Shown piece by piece: positions 1 to 8,020 of a stretch of DNA of 64,000 bases. The notes under the pieces were generated by a model. That model saw only the letters and a program-made list of their open reading frames with translations. It had not been told where the DNA came from and did no database searches. This DNA is from Chlamydiales bacterium. Lineage in GTDB: Bacteria; Chlamydiota; Chlamydiia; Chlamydiales; JAAKFR01. The translations under genes and the position numbers were made by a program. Position 1 is the stretch's first letter. Each line of letters begins with the position of its first letter. The stretch lies in NCBI GenBank assembly GCA_024233495.1, contig JACKPM010000003.1:62001-126000 (forward strand), written 5' to 3'.

Positions 1-822
1 CCCGAAGACTTTTCTGTCTCTCCTTTCCCTGCTCTCACAGAAGAAGAGCGCCTAACCGATTGGGGGAAAGAGTATCAAATTGCGCTTATGTTTGCGCAAG
101 ACTTCGATCTCTATCGGGCAATTACAAATTTTAAACGTGCGCTCTGCCTCATGCCATCTGAGCTACATGACCGCCGTCTTGAGCTTCAATACCACGTTGC
201 ACTCTCTTACTTTCTTGGGCAGAAATATGTAGAGGTGGTCTATACCATGCAGTCAACAGATATTGCTAAAGTGGACCGCGACTTTCCTGCTTACACAGAT
301 CTTCTTCTCATTCTTTATGAGAGCTATACACAGCTTGGAAAAGAGGATTACGCTGAGCACATGTTGACACTTCTTTGCCAGGAGAAGCCAGATGAGGAGA
401 GAAAAATATCTCTCTATCGCGACTTACGCAGTGCTGACTTTGAAGTACTTTCAAAGCGAGAGGAGGTGAAACCCCTTCTTTCAGGCTATGCAAAAGAGGC
501 AAAGTCAGTATCAGCTGCGCAGAAGCTCAATGCATTGCTGCCAGGGGCTGGGTATTGGTACTTGGGGCAGAAGCAAACGGCAATTACCTCAGTACTTGTT
601 AATTCACTTTTTATTGGCACGGCGGCCACCTTTTTTGCCCACAACAACATCCCTGCGGCAATTCTTACCCTCAGCTTCGAGAGCGGGTGGTATGTAGGAG
701 GGATCTATGGTGCAGGGCTTGCTGCCAAGCAATACAATGAAAAACTTTATTCTACATATGCAGAGAGGGTGAATGTCCGTGAGAAGTCCTACCCCCTTAT
801 GCGGCTAAAGTATTCTTTCTAG
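1..822 (+). CDS. TPR-like conserved membrane protein, 5' end cut by window
   Basis: The frame is open from base 1, so the true start lies outside the window; the ATG at 88 is internal because 29 in-frame codons with the same character precede it. About 273 residues are visible. The first ~150 are helical and TPR-like (for example AITNFKRAL, then a run of helix pairs rich in Y, L and E). Around residues 175-240 a Gly/Ala-rich hydrophobic part follows (LNALLPGAGYWYLGQ and two likely membrane-inserted stretches), ending in a short charged tail. This suggests a soluble repeat domain tethered to the envelope. I do not recognise a named family and assign no function. The next gene starts 35 bp downstream on the same strand. 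Confidence 0.75.
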   Translation, partial: PEDFSVSPFPALTEEERLTDWGKEYQIALMFAQDFDLYRAITNFKRALCLMPSELHDRRLELQYHVALSYFLGQKYVEVVYTMQSTDIAKVDRDFPAYTDLLLILYESYTQLGKEDYAEHMLTLLCQEKPDEERKISLYRDLRSADFEVLSKREEVKPLLSGYAKEAKSVSAAQKLNALLPGAGYWYLGQKQTAITSVLVNSLFIGTAATFFAHNNIPAAILTLSFESGWYVGGIYGAGLAAKQYNEKLYSTYAERVNVREKSYPLMRLKYSF

Positions 823-857
823 ACATTGCCCTGCTAATTCCTCTATAATAAGACCCT

Positions 858-2144
858 ATGTTTGGTGATTTGATCTTGTTTGGCTCTGGGGTTCTGATGC
901 TTGTGGTGAGTATCCTGATCACAGTGAAGACCCGTTTTGTGCAGTTTAGAAAAATTCCTAGCATGTTTCGTCTCCTCTTTCACCCCCAGCTAGAGGGGCA
1001 TCAGACAGTGCAATCGCGCCGCGCTCTTTTCACTGCGATGTCCACAACGTTGGGGTTATCCACAATTGTCGCCCCTGTCATTGCGATTCGGATGGGAGGG
1101 CCCGGTGTAGTTGTGGGCTTTTTGCTCGCCTCGTTTTTGGGGGCTGCTCTTAACTATGCAGAGGTGACCAATGCGATTCGTTTTCGAAAGATCAAGGAAA
1201 GCCACATTGAGGGGGGGCCGATGTGTTACCTCACACCTTTTTGGGCAAAGTGGTACGCTCTTTTTGCTTCACTCTTGATGATGGCGTGGTCTTCTGCTCA
1301 AGCAAACCAGCTCAGTGCAATGCTCAGCTCACCCCTTTTGGGCAACTATGCTATCCCTAAGTGGGGCACAGGGGCGTTTCTTGCTGTCGTTGTCACACTC
1401 ATTTTGATTGGAGGGATTAAGCGCATCAGCAGCGTTTCGGCAAAGCTTGTGCCCACCATGTTTTTTCTCTATGTGGGTGCTTCTTTGTGGATCGTAGCAA
1501 TGAATTCAGCGCAGTTGCCGGCGGTTTTCCATCAAATTTGGAGCTCATGCTTCCACCCACAAGCGTTTGGGACAGGAGCCCTTATCGGCGGTGTCGTCTC
1601 TGCTTTTAGATGGGGAATGATGAAAGGGCTGCAGGGGAGTGAAGCTGGAATTGGGACACAGGCGATTCCGCATTCGATGGCTGAAGCAAAGAGTGCTGAG
1701 GAGCAGGGTATTTTGTCGATGGTCTCTACCTACACAGCAGGTATCTTGCTCGTGCTTTCGAGCTTGGTGACACTGCTTACAGGAAACTGGCTCGATACAA
1801 CGCTTCCTGTAGGGATCAGCATGGTCGCTGCCACGTTCCAGCACTACTTCTCCTATATCGGACTTGGAATTGTCGCAATGAGCAGCCTTCTTTTTGCGTT
1901 TGGAACGATTTTGGGCAATAGCTTTAACGGCTCCCAGTGTTTTCTCTACCTTACAAAACGCCGCTACCTCAAGGTGTTTTATATCGGATCAGCAGCCCTT
2001 GTACTCTACGGCTCACTTGCCAATACTACAACGCTCTGGGGCAATATTGACTATGTGCTTGCACCGCTTATGGTGCCACACATGATTGTTCTTCTCTTCC
2101 TCACATTTTCTAGAAAATCTTTGTTGCTCAAGGAAGCGACCTAA
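858..2144 (+). CDS. Alanine/glycine:cation symporter (AGCS family)
   Basis: A 428-residue polytopic membrane protein with about ten hydrophobic segments. It matches the sodium:alanine/glycine symporter family: an N-terminal segment ending in KTRFVQFR, the LGLSTIVAPVIAIRMGGPG stretch, and the family signature region around GLQGSEAGIGTQ. It would import D/L-alanine or glycine with Na+ or H+, which fits an intracellular bacterium that scavenges amino acids. C. trachomatis has a homologue annotated dagA. A TATAAT lies at 844-849, only 8 bp before the ATG, so the transcript may be almost leaderless; a convincing -35 is not visible. Length is slightly below the usual 440-490 residues, but both ends look complete. 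Confidence 0.9.
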   Translation: MFGDLILFGSGVLMLVVSILITVKTRFVQFRKIPSMFRLLFHPQLEGHQTVQSRRALFTAMSTTLGLSTIVAPVIAIRMGGPGVVVGFLLASFLGAALNYAEVTNAIRFRKIKESHIEGGPMCYLTPFWAKWYALFASLLMMAWSSAQANQLSAMLSSPLLGNYAIPKWGTGAFLAVVVTLILIGGIKRISSVSAKLVPTMFFLYVGASLWIVAMNSAQLPAVFHQIWSSCFHPQAFGTGALIGGVVSAFRWGMMKGLQGSEAGIGTQAIPHSMAEAKSAEEQGILSMVSTYTAGILLVLSSLVTLLTGNWLDTTLPVGISMVAATFQHYFSYIGLGIVAMSSLLFAFGTILGNSFNGSQCFLYLTKRRYLKVFYIGSAALVLYGSLANTTTLWGNIDYVLAPLMVPHMIVLLFLTFSRKSLLLKEAT

Positions 2145-2168
2145 CTATCTTATTACCAGGAGTTAAGC

Positions 2169-3209
2169 ATGTCTTATATAGATCCAGCAACCGGTCATAG
2201 GTACTCATATCACGAAGGAAGTGGCAAAAACGAACGGCATCAAGAGCTGGAAGTCAAAATGTTGACAAACAATCAGAGGAGGGGGGAGAAATACGTTTTT
2301 TCGGCTCCAAAAGGGTGGCTACTCTTTAATAGACCAGCTTTCCAGGAGTTGATTGAAGCCAGACATGAAAAATTTGACAGATCTAAAATTGCTGAGATGC
2401 AGTCAGCAGGGTTGAGGAGTATGCACCATCTTTATAAATTATATTGTGGAGGGTTTCAAACCTTAGTTTTTACATCGTGTCCAGACGAATCGGCATGTAC
2501 CTGTCCAGAACTGAGCGCTACAATAGAGAAAGTGATTTCGATTCTATTTCCCCCTCAAGAGGGAGAGAGAGTTAAGACGTTCCGCCCACGTAGAACCGAT
2601 CAAAGAGTCGTTGATTTGGCAAGAGTCGTTGATTGGGCAAAAGATCAGCATGACCAAGTCTTTGCATCCAGCAATCCAGGATTTGTAGATGTTGCAGAAG
2701 AGGCAGCTCAACCAGAAGATGTTCAACTAGAGGAAGCACACGCTCTAGGATTGACAAGTATTTCAGAACAGGGAGCTCGACCTGAAAATACCGCCACGAA
2801 TATTTTAAATGGGACTTTGCCTCCAAATCCACAGCAGCATTTCGTTCAAGGATGGAATCAGGAATTCGTAATGCTTATATTAGGACAATACAATGAGGCT
2901 GCTCAAGCTTTTACAACAGCTATTCAAGTTTGTCAAGGTTTGAGTGGAGCCCAGATGGCGTTACAAATAAGTACTTTCATGCAGCTTTGGGAAAGTGTGG
3001 TTTGCACTCAAAATTATGCGACTCTCGCAATCCAATCTATTGATATAGCGGATCAATTTATGCAGAGATGCACAATGCATCCTGGTTCAGTGAGCGTACA
3101 AGATATTCAAGCATGGGTGCGGACAGCTCAACAGTGGGAAACGCATACAGCCCTAGCCCTAGAGCGCACTGGCGGACTCTTAAATGCTTTAATTCCTCCA
3201 GCTGAGTGA
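2169..3209 (+). CDS. Unrecognised 346-residue protein
   Basis: The ATG is preceded by an AGGAG Shine-Dalgarno about 6 bp upstream and by a 24-bp gap from the symporter gene. The product is soluble, with no signal peptide or membrane segment. Residues 1-120 contain the Cys-rich stretch SCPDESACTCPE; residues ~125-215 are acidic and low in complexity; the last ~130 residues are helical (FVQGWNQEF, AAQAFTTAIQVCQ). An 18-bp direct repeat at 2604-2621 and 2622-2639 encodes RVVDLA then RVVDWA. The gene is more AT-rich than its neighbours. I do not recognise it. A lineage-specific, possibly secreted protein is conceivable, but nothing in the sequence proves that. Confidence 0.7.
   Translation: MSYIDPATGHRYSYHEGSGKNERHQELEVKMLTNNQRRGEKYVFSAPKGWLLFNRPAFQELIEARHEKFDRSKIAEMQSAGLRSMHHLYKLYCGGFQTLVFTSCPDESACTCPELSATIEKVISILFPPQEGERVKTFRPRRTDQRVVDLARVVDWAKDQHDQVFASSNPGFVDVAEEAAQPEDVQLEEAHALGLTSISEQGARPENTATNILNGTLPPNPQQHFVQGWNQEFVMLILGQYNEAAQAFTTAIQVCQGLSGAQMALQISTFMQLWESVVCTQNYATLAIQSIDIADQFMQRCTMHPGSVSVQDIQAWVRTAQQWETHTALALERTGGLLNALIPPAE
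2604..2639 (+). repeat. 18-bp in-frame tandem duplication
   Basis: Two adjacent 18-bp copies differ by one or two bases and encode RVVDLA and RVVDWA inside the unrecognised protein. It is an in-frame expansion that does not disturb the ORF. Confidence 0.85.
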
Positions 3210-3213
3210 AATT

Positions 3214-3894
3214 TTATGCGTGCACTTCGTAGATCCACCGAATGACAGTCTCCCAAATAATGGCAGGTCCAGCAGGGTAGTGGAGAAAATCTTCGAAAGT
3301 GAAGCCGGGGCCCACTATCTCAAAGTCAATATTTAGGTTGTTGAGGCAAGTGGCACCTTGTCTTCCGATAAAGGGTTGTGATGAGACAATAAGCGCATCG
3401 CCCTTTTCAGGGGCCCAAAGTTGCAGCGTATCTTTTGTAGTTGCTCGACTTTGATCGCTCTTATAAGAGATAACAGTTACCTTTCCTTCCCATTCGAAAG
3501 AGGGAACCTCTTCTTTTACATCAACGAGGAAAACTAGCTCGTCAAAGGTGATGTTTTGTGCAAGAAGGAAGTTGAGGCGTTGTTGCAAAAAGGCGCGGCG
3601 CGCTCCAAGAACGACACCATATGCGTAATGCTTTTTTGAAGGGAGGCGAGTTTGTGTCATTTCAAGTGCGGAGGCAAGCTCAAAGATGCGGCGTTGATCT
3701 TGCCCATCATCCTTCAAATCCCAAAGCTCTTTGCCACACTCCCGTTTTTGCTTTTGCGTCTCTCTTACAATAGACTCCCAGCTGCCGTCATGCTCTACTC
3801 CGTGTAAAGCCAAGAGTTCCAAAAGAGGTTCAGTAAGTATCTCAACAGCAAAGAGTGCTGAAGTTAAAAATAGAAGGACCAGCAGCTTTTTCAT
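3214..3894 (-). CDS. Predicted exported protein of unknown function
   Basis: I place the start at the ATG at 3894, because the product then begins with a classical signal peptide (MKKLLVLLFLTSALFA, cleavage likely before VEI). A longer frame reaches 3960, but its first codons come from a repeat end (ATGGTGTCGTCAAAT) and would bury the signal peptide. The mature ~210 residues are mixed alpha/beta and contain HYAYGVVLGARRAFLQQRLN, TFDELVFLVDVKEE and DALIVSSQPFIGRQG, an alternating pattern resembling a Rossmann-like fold. No family is recognised. It is convergent with the preceding gene (4-bp gap), and no good Shine-Dalgarno is visible. Confidence 0.7.
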   Translation of the reverse strand: MKKLLVLLFLTSALFAVEILTEPLLELLALHGVEHDGSWESIVRETQKQKRECGKELWDLKDDGQDQRRIFELASALEMTQTRLPSKKHYAYGVVLGARRAFLQQRLNFLLAQNITFDELVFLVDVKEEVPSFEWEGKVTVISYKSDQSRATTKDTLQLWAPEKGDALIVSSQPFIGRQGATCLNNLNIDFEIVGPGFTFEDFLHYPAGPAIIWETVIRWIYEVHA

Positions 3895-3932
3895 GCCGGA
3901 GATTATAAGGTGGGTTGAATTTTGAAGGGTAG

Positions 3933-3964
3933 GAATTTTCAACCGATTTGACGACACCATCTAT
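3933..3964. repeat. Remnant end of inverted-repeat elements (chimeric A/B type)
   Basis: The sequence joins the terminal motif of family B elements (aattttcaaccgatttgac) to the outer terminus of family A elements (gacgacaccatcta). It lies just upstream of the exported-protein gene. It looks like a solo or eroded end rather than a whole element; a further tatttgacta at about 3989 may be the other end. Confidence 0.6.
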
Positions 3965-4076
3965 ATCGCAAGAAAGCACGTTTTTTCTATTTGACTATCA
4001 ATGGTCAAGGTCTAACTCTGAGCGCCCTCTTACTTTGATGTTTAGCACAAATTTCGATCATTAAAGACTTAACTAG

Positions 4077-5138
4077 CTATATGCTAAGAGTGAGCTTCTC
4101 GCCAATCTTTTGCAGGTATTGAGCCCGCTTTTTGGGGAGCTCAGGTACCTCGATTTTCCCCCCCATCATGTGGATAAGGTGGGCGCGTCGGCATCCAAAG
4201 AGCACTTCATTGAGGTTAATGTCAGCAGGAGCTTGAACCCATCCAATTTCGACGCCCAGCTTCACCAAGCTAATGGCGTTCAGCGCTTCTATGAGCTCAA
4301 GCTGGTAGCTATGCGTCAAAAGGCCGAGCGCTCGTGTGACTTTGTTTTTGAGCTGCTCATTTTCCCCCTGCGTCAACTTCTTGCGCAGGTTCACCTCATT
4401 CACGACAGCGCGTGTTGCCCACATACGCATGGAAGTGAGGATGTACTCCTCCGTGAGCCCAAGTGTGCAGGTGTTTTGCGCGACTAAAATATCCCCAATC
4501 ATTTCCTGGACATTGCCTTGTAGTCCAACAGCTTGCACTTCCTCATCCCGCTCGTGATCGAGCAGCTCTGGGAGCTCACCCATATGGATTGTAGCGGGGA
4601 TGTGGAGGTAGAGAGAGACATTTAAGCTTGTACCGCAGTTGCGTGGATTTGCGGTGAGAAACCCAAATTGCGTATTGAAGGCGAAGTCAAGCGACTTGCT
4701 TAAGTGCCCTTCAATCTTCACAAGGTGATTCCATGCTTTCTCAATCTCCTGTTGGGTGTCAACAATGCGGAGTTGAAGGTGGTTGCGCAAATTGACGACA
4801 GCTAAGAAGTTGCTGTTTTTATCTACAACAAACCCCTCATTGCCGTGTGCTTGATAGAACTCATCGCTTGTAAGAAAATGTTCAAGGAGAAATTCCTTTT
4901 CTAAAATGCTAAGTCCTTCAGCACGAAAAAGTTTCGGTTCATTTAAGTGAGGGCAGCTTTTGATGGCATCATGGCTCAAAGAGAGGATTTGCTCTTGTCG
5001 ACCTTTGTCAAGTTTGCTGGGGAATTTGAACTTAGAGAGGTTACGCGATACGTTGAGAACGGAGGCAAGCCACACATGATGTGCATGGGCTTTCCATGGA
5101 CTCTCTAGGGCATAAATAGCATCACTCTCTTTCGTCAT
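4077..5138 (-). CDS. mcsB: McsB-like guanidino kinase homologue, probable pseudokinase
   Basis: A 353-residue protein of the McsB protein-arginine kinase fold, next to mcsA as in Firmicutes and Chlamydia. The fold is clear (FAFNTQFGFLTANPRNCGTS aligns with the FNEQRGYLTSCPTNVGTG region of Bacillus McsB), but the functional residues are replaced. SSRIRLARN becomes LASVLNVSRN; NEEDH becomes NLRNH, losing both catalytic glutamates; the Cys of SCPTN becomes Asn; GLRASV becomes SLNVSL; RGIYGEG becomes VGLQGNV. These are the ATP-phosphate and catalytic motifs of the family. I infer a structural or regulatory role with McsA, possibly in ClpCP control, rather than kinase activity. The start overlaps the mcsA 3' end by 17 bp. 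Confidence 0.85.
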   Translation of the reverse strand: MTKESDAIYALESPWKAHAHHVWLASVLNVSRNLSKFKFPSKLDKGRQEQILSLSHDAIKSCPHLNEPKLFRAEGLSILEKEFLLEHFLTSDEFYQAHGNEGFVVDKNSNFLAVVNLRNHLQLRIVDTQQEIEKAWNHLVKIEGHLSKSLDFAFNTQFGFLTANPRNCGTSLNVSLYLHIPATIHMGELPELLDHERDEEVQAVGLQGNVQEMIGDILVAQNTCTLGLTEEYILTSMRMWATRAVVNEVNLRKKLTQGENEQLKNKVTRALGLLTHSYQLELIEALNAISLVKLGVEIGWVQAPADINLNEVLFGCRRAHLIHMMGGKIEVPELPKKRAQYLQKIGEKLTLSI

Positions 5139-5643
5139 TTTCCGACTTCTTTTTTATGGCCTCAATTTGGTCACGTAGCATCGCGGCTTGTTCATAATCT
5201 TCGCGGATAAGGGTCTCATCGAGCGCTTCATTGAGTGCGATGAGGCGGAGAGTAGGACTCACTTCAGTCACCTCACCTGGAGCGCGTCCAATATGGAGCG
5301 GCTGTGTGCGACTTGTGGCACCCAAATGTTTTGATATTTTCTTCTCTTTATAGAGGATATCGACCAAAAGATCAGAAAAAACTTCATAGCAGTTCACGCA
5401 CCCAAGGTCGTGCCCCATGTTAATCGCCTCAAGAGAGGTGCCGCACTCAGCGCAAGCCAGAGCAGTTTCAACCTTTATAGTAGGGGACAATGAATCGGTC
5501 TTTCCTTTGCCATACAATTTCTTCTGAAGCTGAGGGCAATCGGCGCACATCGTGGTGCGCGTGACACTATCCCCAACAATTTCAGTGTAAAGAACAAGGC
5601 CAGGCTTTTTACATTCGGAACATTCAAGCGGACGATCAGGCAT
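5122..5643 (-). CDS. mcsA: McsA: zinc-binding, UvrB/UvrC-motif regulator
   Basis: A 173-residue McsA homologue. Four CxxC pairs (CSEC, CADC, CAEC, CVNC) give two predicted zinc sites in the N-terminal 100 residues. A C-terminal UVR motif (residues ~135-168, LNEALDETLIREDYEQAA) is the type that binds ClpC-like unfoldases or McsB. All zinc ligands look intact, in contrast to the degenerate McsB encoded immediately downstream and overlapping by 17 bp, so the pair is almost certainly cotranscribed and translationally coupled. C. trachomatis CT676/CT675 have the same order. The ATG lies about 95 bp downstream (on this strand) of tRNA-Lys. Confidence 0.85.
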   Translation of the reverse strand: MPDRPLECSECKKPGLVLYTEIVGDSVTRTTMCADCPQLQKKLYGKGKTDSLSPTIKVETALACAECGTSLEAINMGHDLGCVNCYEVFSDLLVDILYKEKKISKHLGATSRTQPLHIGRAPGEVTEVSPTLRLIALNEALDETLIREDYEQAAMLRDQIEAIKKKSENDERE

Positions 5644-5737
5644 AATCTGATCTTACGTAGACAAATTTATTTTTGCAACGAATAGAGATTTCAAAAGGAG
5701 CTATGCATAAGGCAGGCTCCAATGTAAAAGTATGGAA

Positions 5738-5811
5738 TGGGTCTTGATGGACTCGAACCATCGACCCCCTCATTAAAAGTGAGGTGCTCTAACCAACTGA
5801 GCTAAAGACCC
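5738..5811 (-). tRNA. tRNA-Lys (anticodon TTT)
   Basis: The 74-nt cloverleaf reads on the minus strand as GGGTCTTTAGCTCAGTTGG at the 5' end, with anticodon loop CTTTTAA and T-loop GGTTCGAGTCC. The 7-bp acceptor stem (GGGTCTT/AAGACCC) is followed by discriminator A. CCA is not encoded. Confidence 0.95.
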
Positions 5812-5830
5812 ATACTACGGCGTAAACTGT

Positions 5831-5906
<76 letters not shown>

Positions 5907-5908
5907 TA

Positions 5909-5928
5909 GCGATAGGATATTCTATCGC
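5909..5928 (-). other. Perfect 7-bp hairpin between frr and tRNA-Glu
   Basis: GCGATAG and CTATCGC flank a 6-nt loop. No U-tract follows, so a processing site or weak transcription barrier is more likely than an intrinsic terminator. Confidence 0.5.
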
Positions 5929-5949
5929 GCAGGCTTATTATTCGCAAGC

Positions 5950-6501
5950 CTAGACTGTCGTAATTTCTTTTTCCTTCTCTAGTGTCAGATCATCGGCCAT
6001 TTTGCAAAACTTGTCAGTAAATTCCTGAATTTTTTTCTCAAAATTCTTCATTTGATCTTCGGGAATTTCTCCAGCGTTCTTTTGCTTGCGCGCCTTTTCA
6101 TTCCCATCCCGTCTTACATTACGGATGCTCACTTTAGCATCTTCGCATTTACGCTTAGCGAGTTTGACCATATCCTTGCGTACAGAAGCATCCATTTCAG
6201 GCACTTTAATGCGCACGACGTGGCCATCTACCATAGGCTGCAGGTTAAGGTTTGCCTCTTCGATCCCTTTGGCAATCGCATGGACGTTGCTAGAGTCGTA
6301 GGGGGAAATCAAAAGTTGACGGGGCTCAGGCACGGAGATAGAGGCGACGTCGGGGAGGCGCATTTGTGTGCCATAGACATCAAGCACTACGGTCTCTACC
6401 ATACTCGGATTGGCACGCCCTGTGCGGATTCCTTTCAGTTCTGTCTTCAAATGGTCGAGGGCTTTTTCCATATTGCCCTTAGTCTCTTGTAAGATATCCA
6501 T
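5950..6501 (-). CDS. frr: Ribosome recycling factor
   Basis: 183 residues, the normal length for RRF, which with EF-G splits post-termination ribosomes. Family landmarks are visible: LKTELKGIRTGRANPSMVE near the N terminus, RLPDVASISVPEPRQLLISPYD in the beta domain, and the long C-terminal helix with VRDD-like VRRDGNEKARK. The ATG lies 6 bp after the pyrH stop codon, at the end of the rpsB-tsf-pyrH-frr operon, the same order as in Chlamydia and most bacteria. No oddities were seen. Confidence 0.97.
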   Translation of the reverse strand: MDILQETKGNMEKALDHLKTELKGIRTGRANPSMVETVVLDVYGTQMRLPDVASISVPEPRQLLISPYDSSNVHAIAKGIEEANLNLQPMVDGHVVRIKVPEMDASVRKDMVKLAKRKCEDAKVSIRNVRRDGNEKARKQKNAGEIPEDQMKNFEKKIQEFTDKFCKMADDLTLEKEKEITTV

Positions 6502-6507
6502 AAGTTG

Positions 6508-7200
6508 TCACCTGATTGTTGTTCCTAAAGAGTCGTCCAAAAGCGACCCCTTATAAAAGTTGAAAACCCGAATGGGAATGCGATTGGTCATACAGAGCGT
6601 TACTGCTGTGAGGTCCAAAATCCCCAGCTTTTGCGCGAGAAAATCCTCGTACGCAATCGTTTTAAATGGCTTTGCGTCGCTCTCTTTCAGTGGGTCTTTG
6701 TCATAGATTGCATCGACTCGAGTGGTTGCCTTCAAAAAGATGTCTGCTCCAATCTCGCTCGCACGTAGAGCTGCTGCTGTGTCTGTTGTGAAATAGGGGT
6801 GGCCAGTACCGCCCACCAAAATCAAAATTCGCCCCTTGGAAAGGTGAGCACGCGCACGTTCCCAGTGGAAACGCTCGGCTACCTGTGGACATTCAAGAGC
6901 GCTCATCACATGCGCCTCCACACCTTGTGCGGTAAGTGCTTGCTGTAGTAGGAGACCATTCATCATGGTAGCAAGCATGCCCACCTGATCAGCTGGGCTT
7001 CTCTCTAATTGGAAGGCTGAGCTTCCTGCAATGCCTCTAAAGAAATTTCCCCCACCATTGACAACCGCAACTTCGACGCCGCTGCGACTTAGATCTGCGA
7101 TTTTCTTCGCAGCTGAGGCCAATGCTTCAGCCTCAATTCCAGAGGAGAGTTCACCCATGAACGCCTCCCCTGAAATTTTGAGTAAGACCCTTTTACTCAC
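6508..7200 (-). CDS. pyrH: UMP kinase
   Basis: Phosphorylates UMP to UDP. I choose the GTG at 7200 (VSKRVLLKISGEAF) because it matches where UMP kinases start, has a GGAGG about 5 bp upstream, and overlaps the tsf stop codon by only 8 bp; an upstream in-frame start would overlap tsf by 65 bp and add residues unlike the family. The product is 230 residues. Visible motifs are KISGEAFMG (phosphate-binding), VNGGGNFFRG, and GGTGHPYFTTDTAAALRA. It would link the pyrimidine cluster at 58-64 kb to nucleotide pools. It sits between tsf and frr in the translation operon. Confidence 0.95.
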   Translation of the reverse strand: MSKRVLLKISGEAFMGELSSGIEAEALASAAKKIADLSRSGVEVAVVNGGGNFFRGIAGSSAFQLERSPADQVGMLATMMNGLLLQQALTAQGVEAHVMSALECPQVAERFHWERARAHLSKGRILILVGGTGHPYFTTDTAAALRASEIGADIFLKATTRVDAIYDKDPLKESDAKPFKTIAYEDFLAQKLGILDLTAVTLCMTNRIPIRVFNFYKGSLLDDSLGTTIR

Positions 7201-8020
7201 CCACCCTCCAGCGGAGGAATTGAGAGATTTTAAGATCTTTGCCAATGAGCTGCTCAATGGTTTGATCAGGGTTCTTCACATACTTTTGGTACAACAAGCA
7301 GACTTGGTTGAAATATGCATTCAATTTCCCTTCAAGGATTTTCTCCACGATGTTTTCAGGCTTGTTTTTCACTTGTGCACGTGCAATGTCCTTCTCATGC
7401 TCAATTACACGCTCAGGCACTTCGTCGGGGGTGATATATTCAGGACACTCAGCTGCAACGTGCATAGCGATGTCTTTCGCAAGCGTTTGCTTATCTTCAG
7501 CTCCAGCTAGTTCTACCATTGTAACAAGCTTTCCACCCATGTGCGAATAGGTCGCCATTGAATGCCCCGCTTTTTTCGGGAAGAGCTCGAAACGCTTGAT
7601 TTTGATGTTCTCACCCAAGCTCTGAATCGTGATTGAGCGATATTCATCTACAGTAAGCTTAGGATCTTTCGTGTATTTCTGTTCCATGAAAGCATCAAGC
7701 GTTGCAGGAGCTGTTGCACAAATCTCTTCAGCGATGTTTTTTGCAAACTCTTGGAAACGCTCATTTTTCACAACAAAGTCTGTCTCAGCATTCACTTCAA
7801 CAATCGCAACTTGTCCCTTATCTTCGAAGACATAGATAAGTCCTTCATTTGCTTCGCGGCTCTCTTTTTTTACAGCAGAGGCCATGCCCGCCTTACGTAG
7901 GTTAGCGATTGCTTTTTCGATGTCTCCATTAGACTCAGTGAGCGCTTCCTTACACTTACCCATCCCAACACCGGTGCGCTCGCGCAGCTCGCGCAACATT
8001 TGTGCTGTAATCTCCGTCAT
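7193..8020 (-). CDS. tsf: Translation elongation factor Ts
   Basis: A 275-residue nucleotide-exchange factor for EF-Tu. The N-terminal UBA-like domain (LRERTGVGMGKCKEAL) and the EF-Tu-contacting motif ETDFVVKNERF are present, followed by the core subdomains and a C-terminal helix. The ATG overlaps the rpsB stop as ATGA (8017-8020), indicating coupled translation; the 3' end overlaps pyrH by 8 bp. Length is typical for the chlamydial protein. Confidence 0.97.
   Translation of the reverse strand: MTEITAQMLRELRERTGVGMGKCKEALTESNGDIEKAIANLRKAGMASAVKKESREANEGLIYVFEDKGQVAIVEVNAETDFVVKNERFQEFAKNIAEEICATAPATLDAFMEQKYTKDPKLTVDEYRSITIQSLGENIKIKRFELFPKKAGHSMATYSHMGGKLVTMVELAGAEDKQTLAKDIAMHVAAECPEYITPDEVPERVIEHEKDIARAQVKNKPENIVEKILEGKLNAYFNQVCLLYQKYVKNPDQTIEQLIGKDLKISQFLRWRVGE

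Noticed and set aside
3895..3960. N-terminal extension of the exported protein starting at 3960
   Set aside because: The first codons are a repeat terminus and the extension would mask a clear signal peptide; the ATG at 3894 is preferred.
7201..7257. Longer pyrH start
   Set aside because: It would overlap tsf by 65 bp and adds residues unlike UMP kinases; GTG at 7200 has a good ribosome site.
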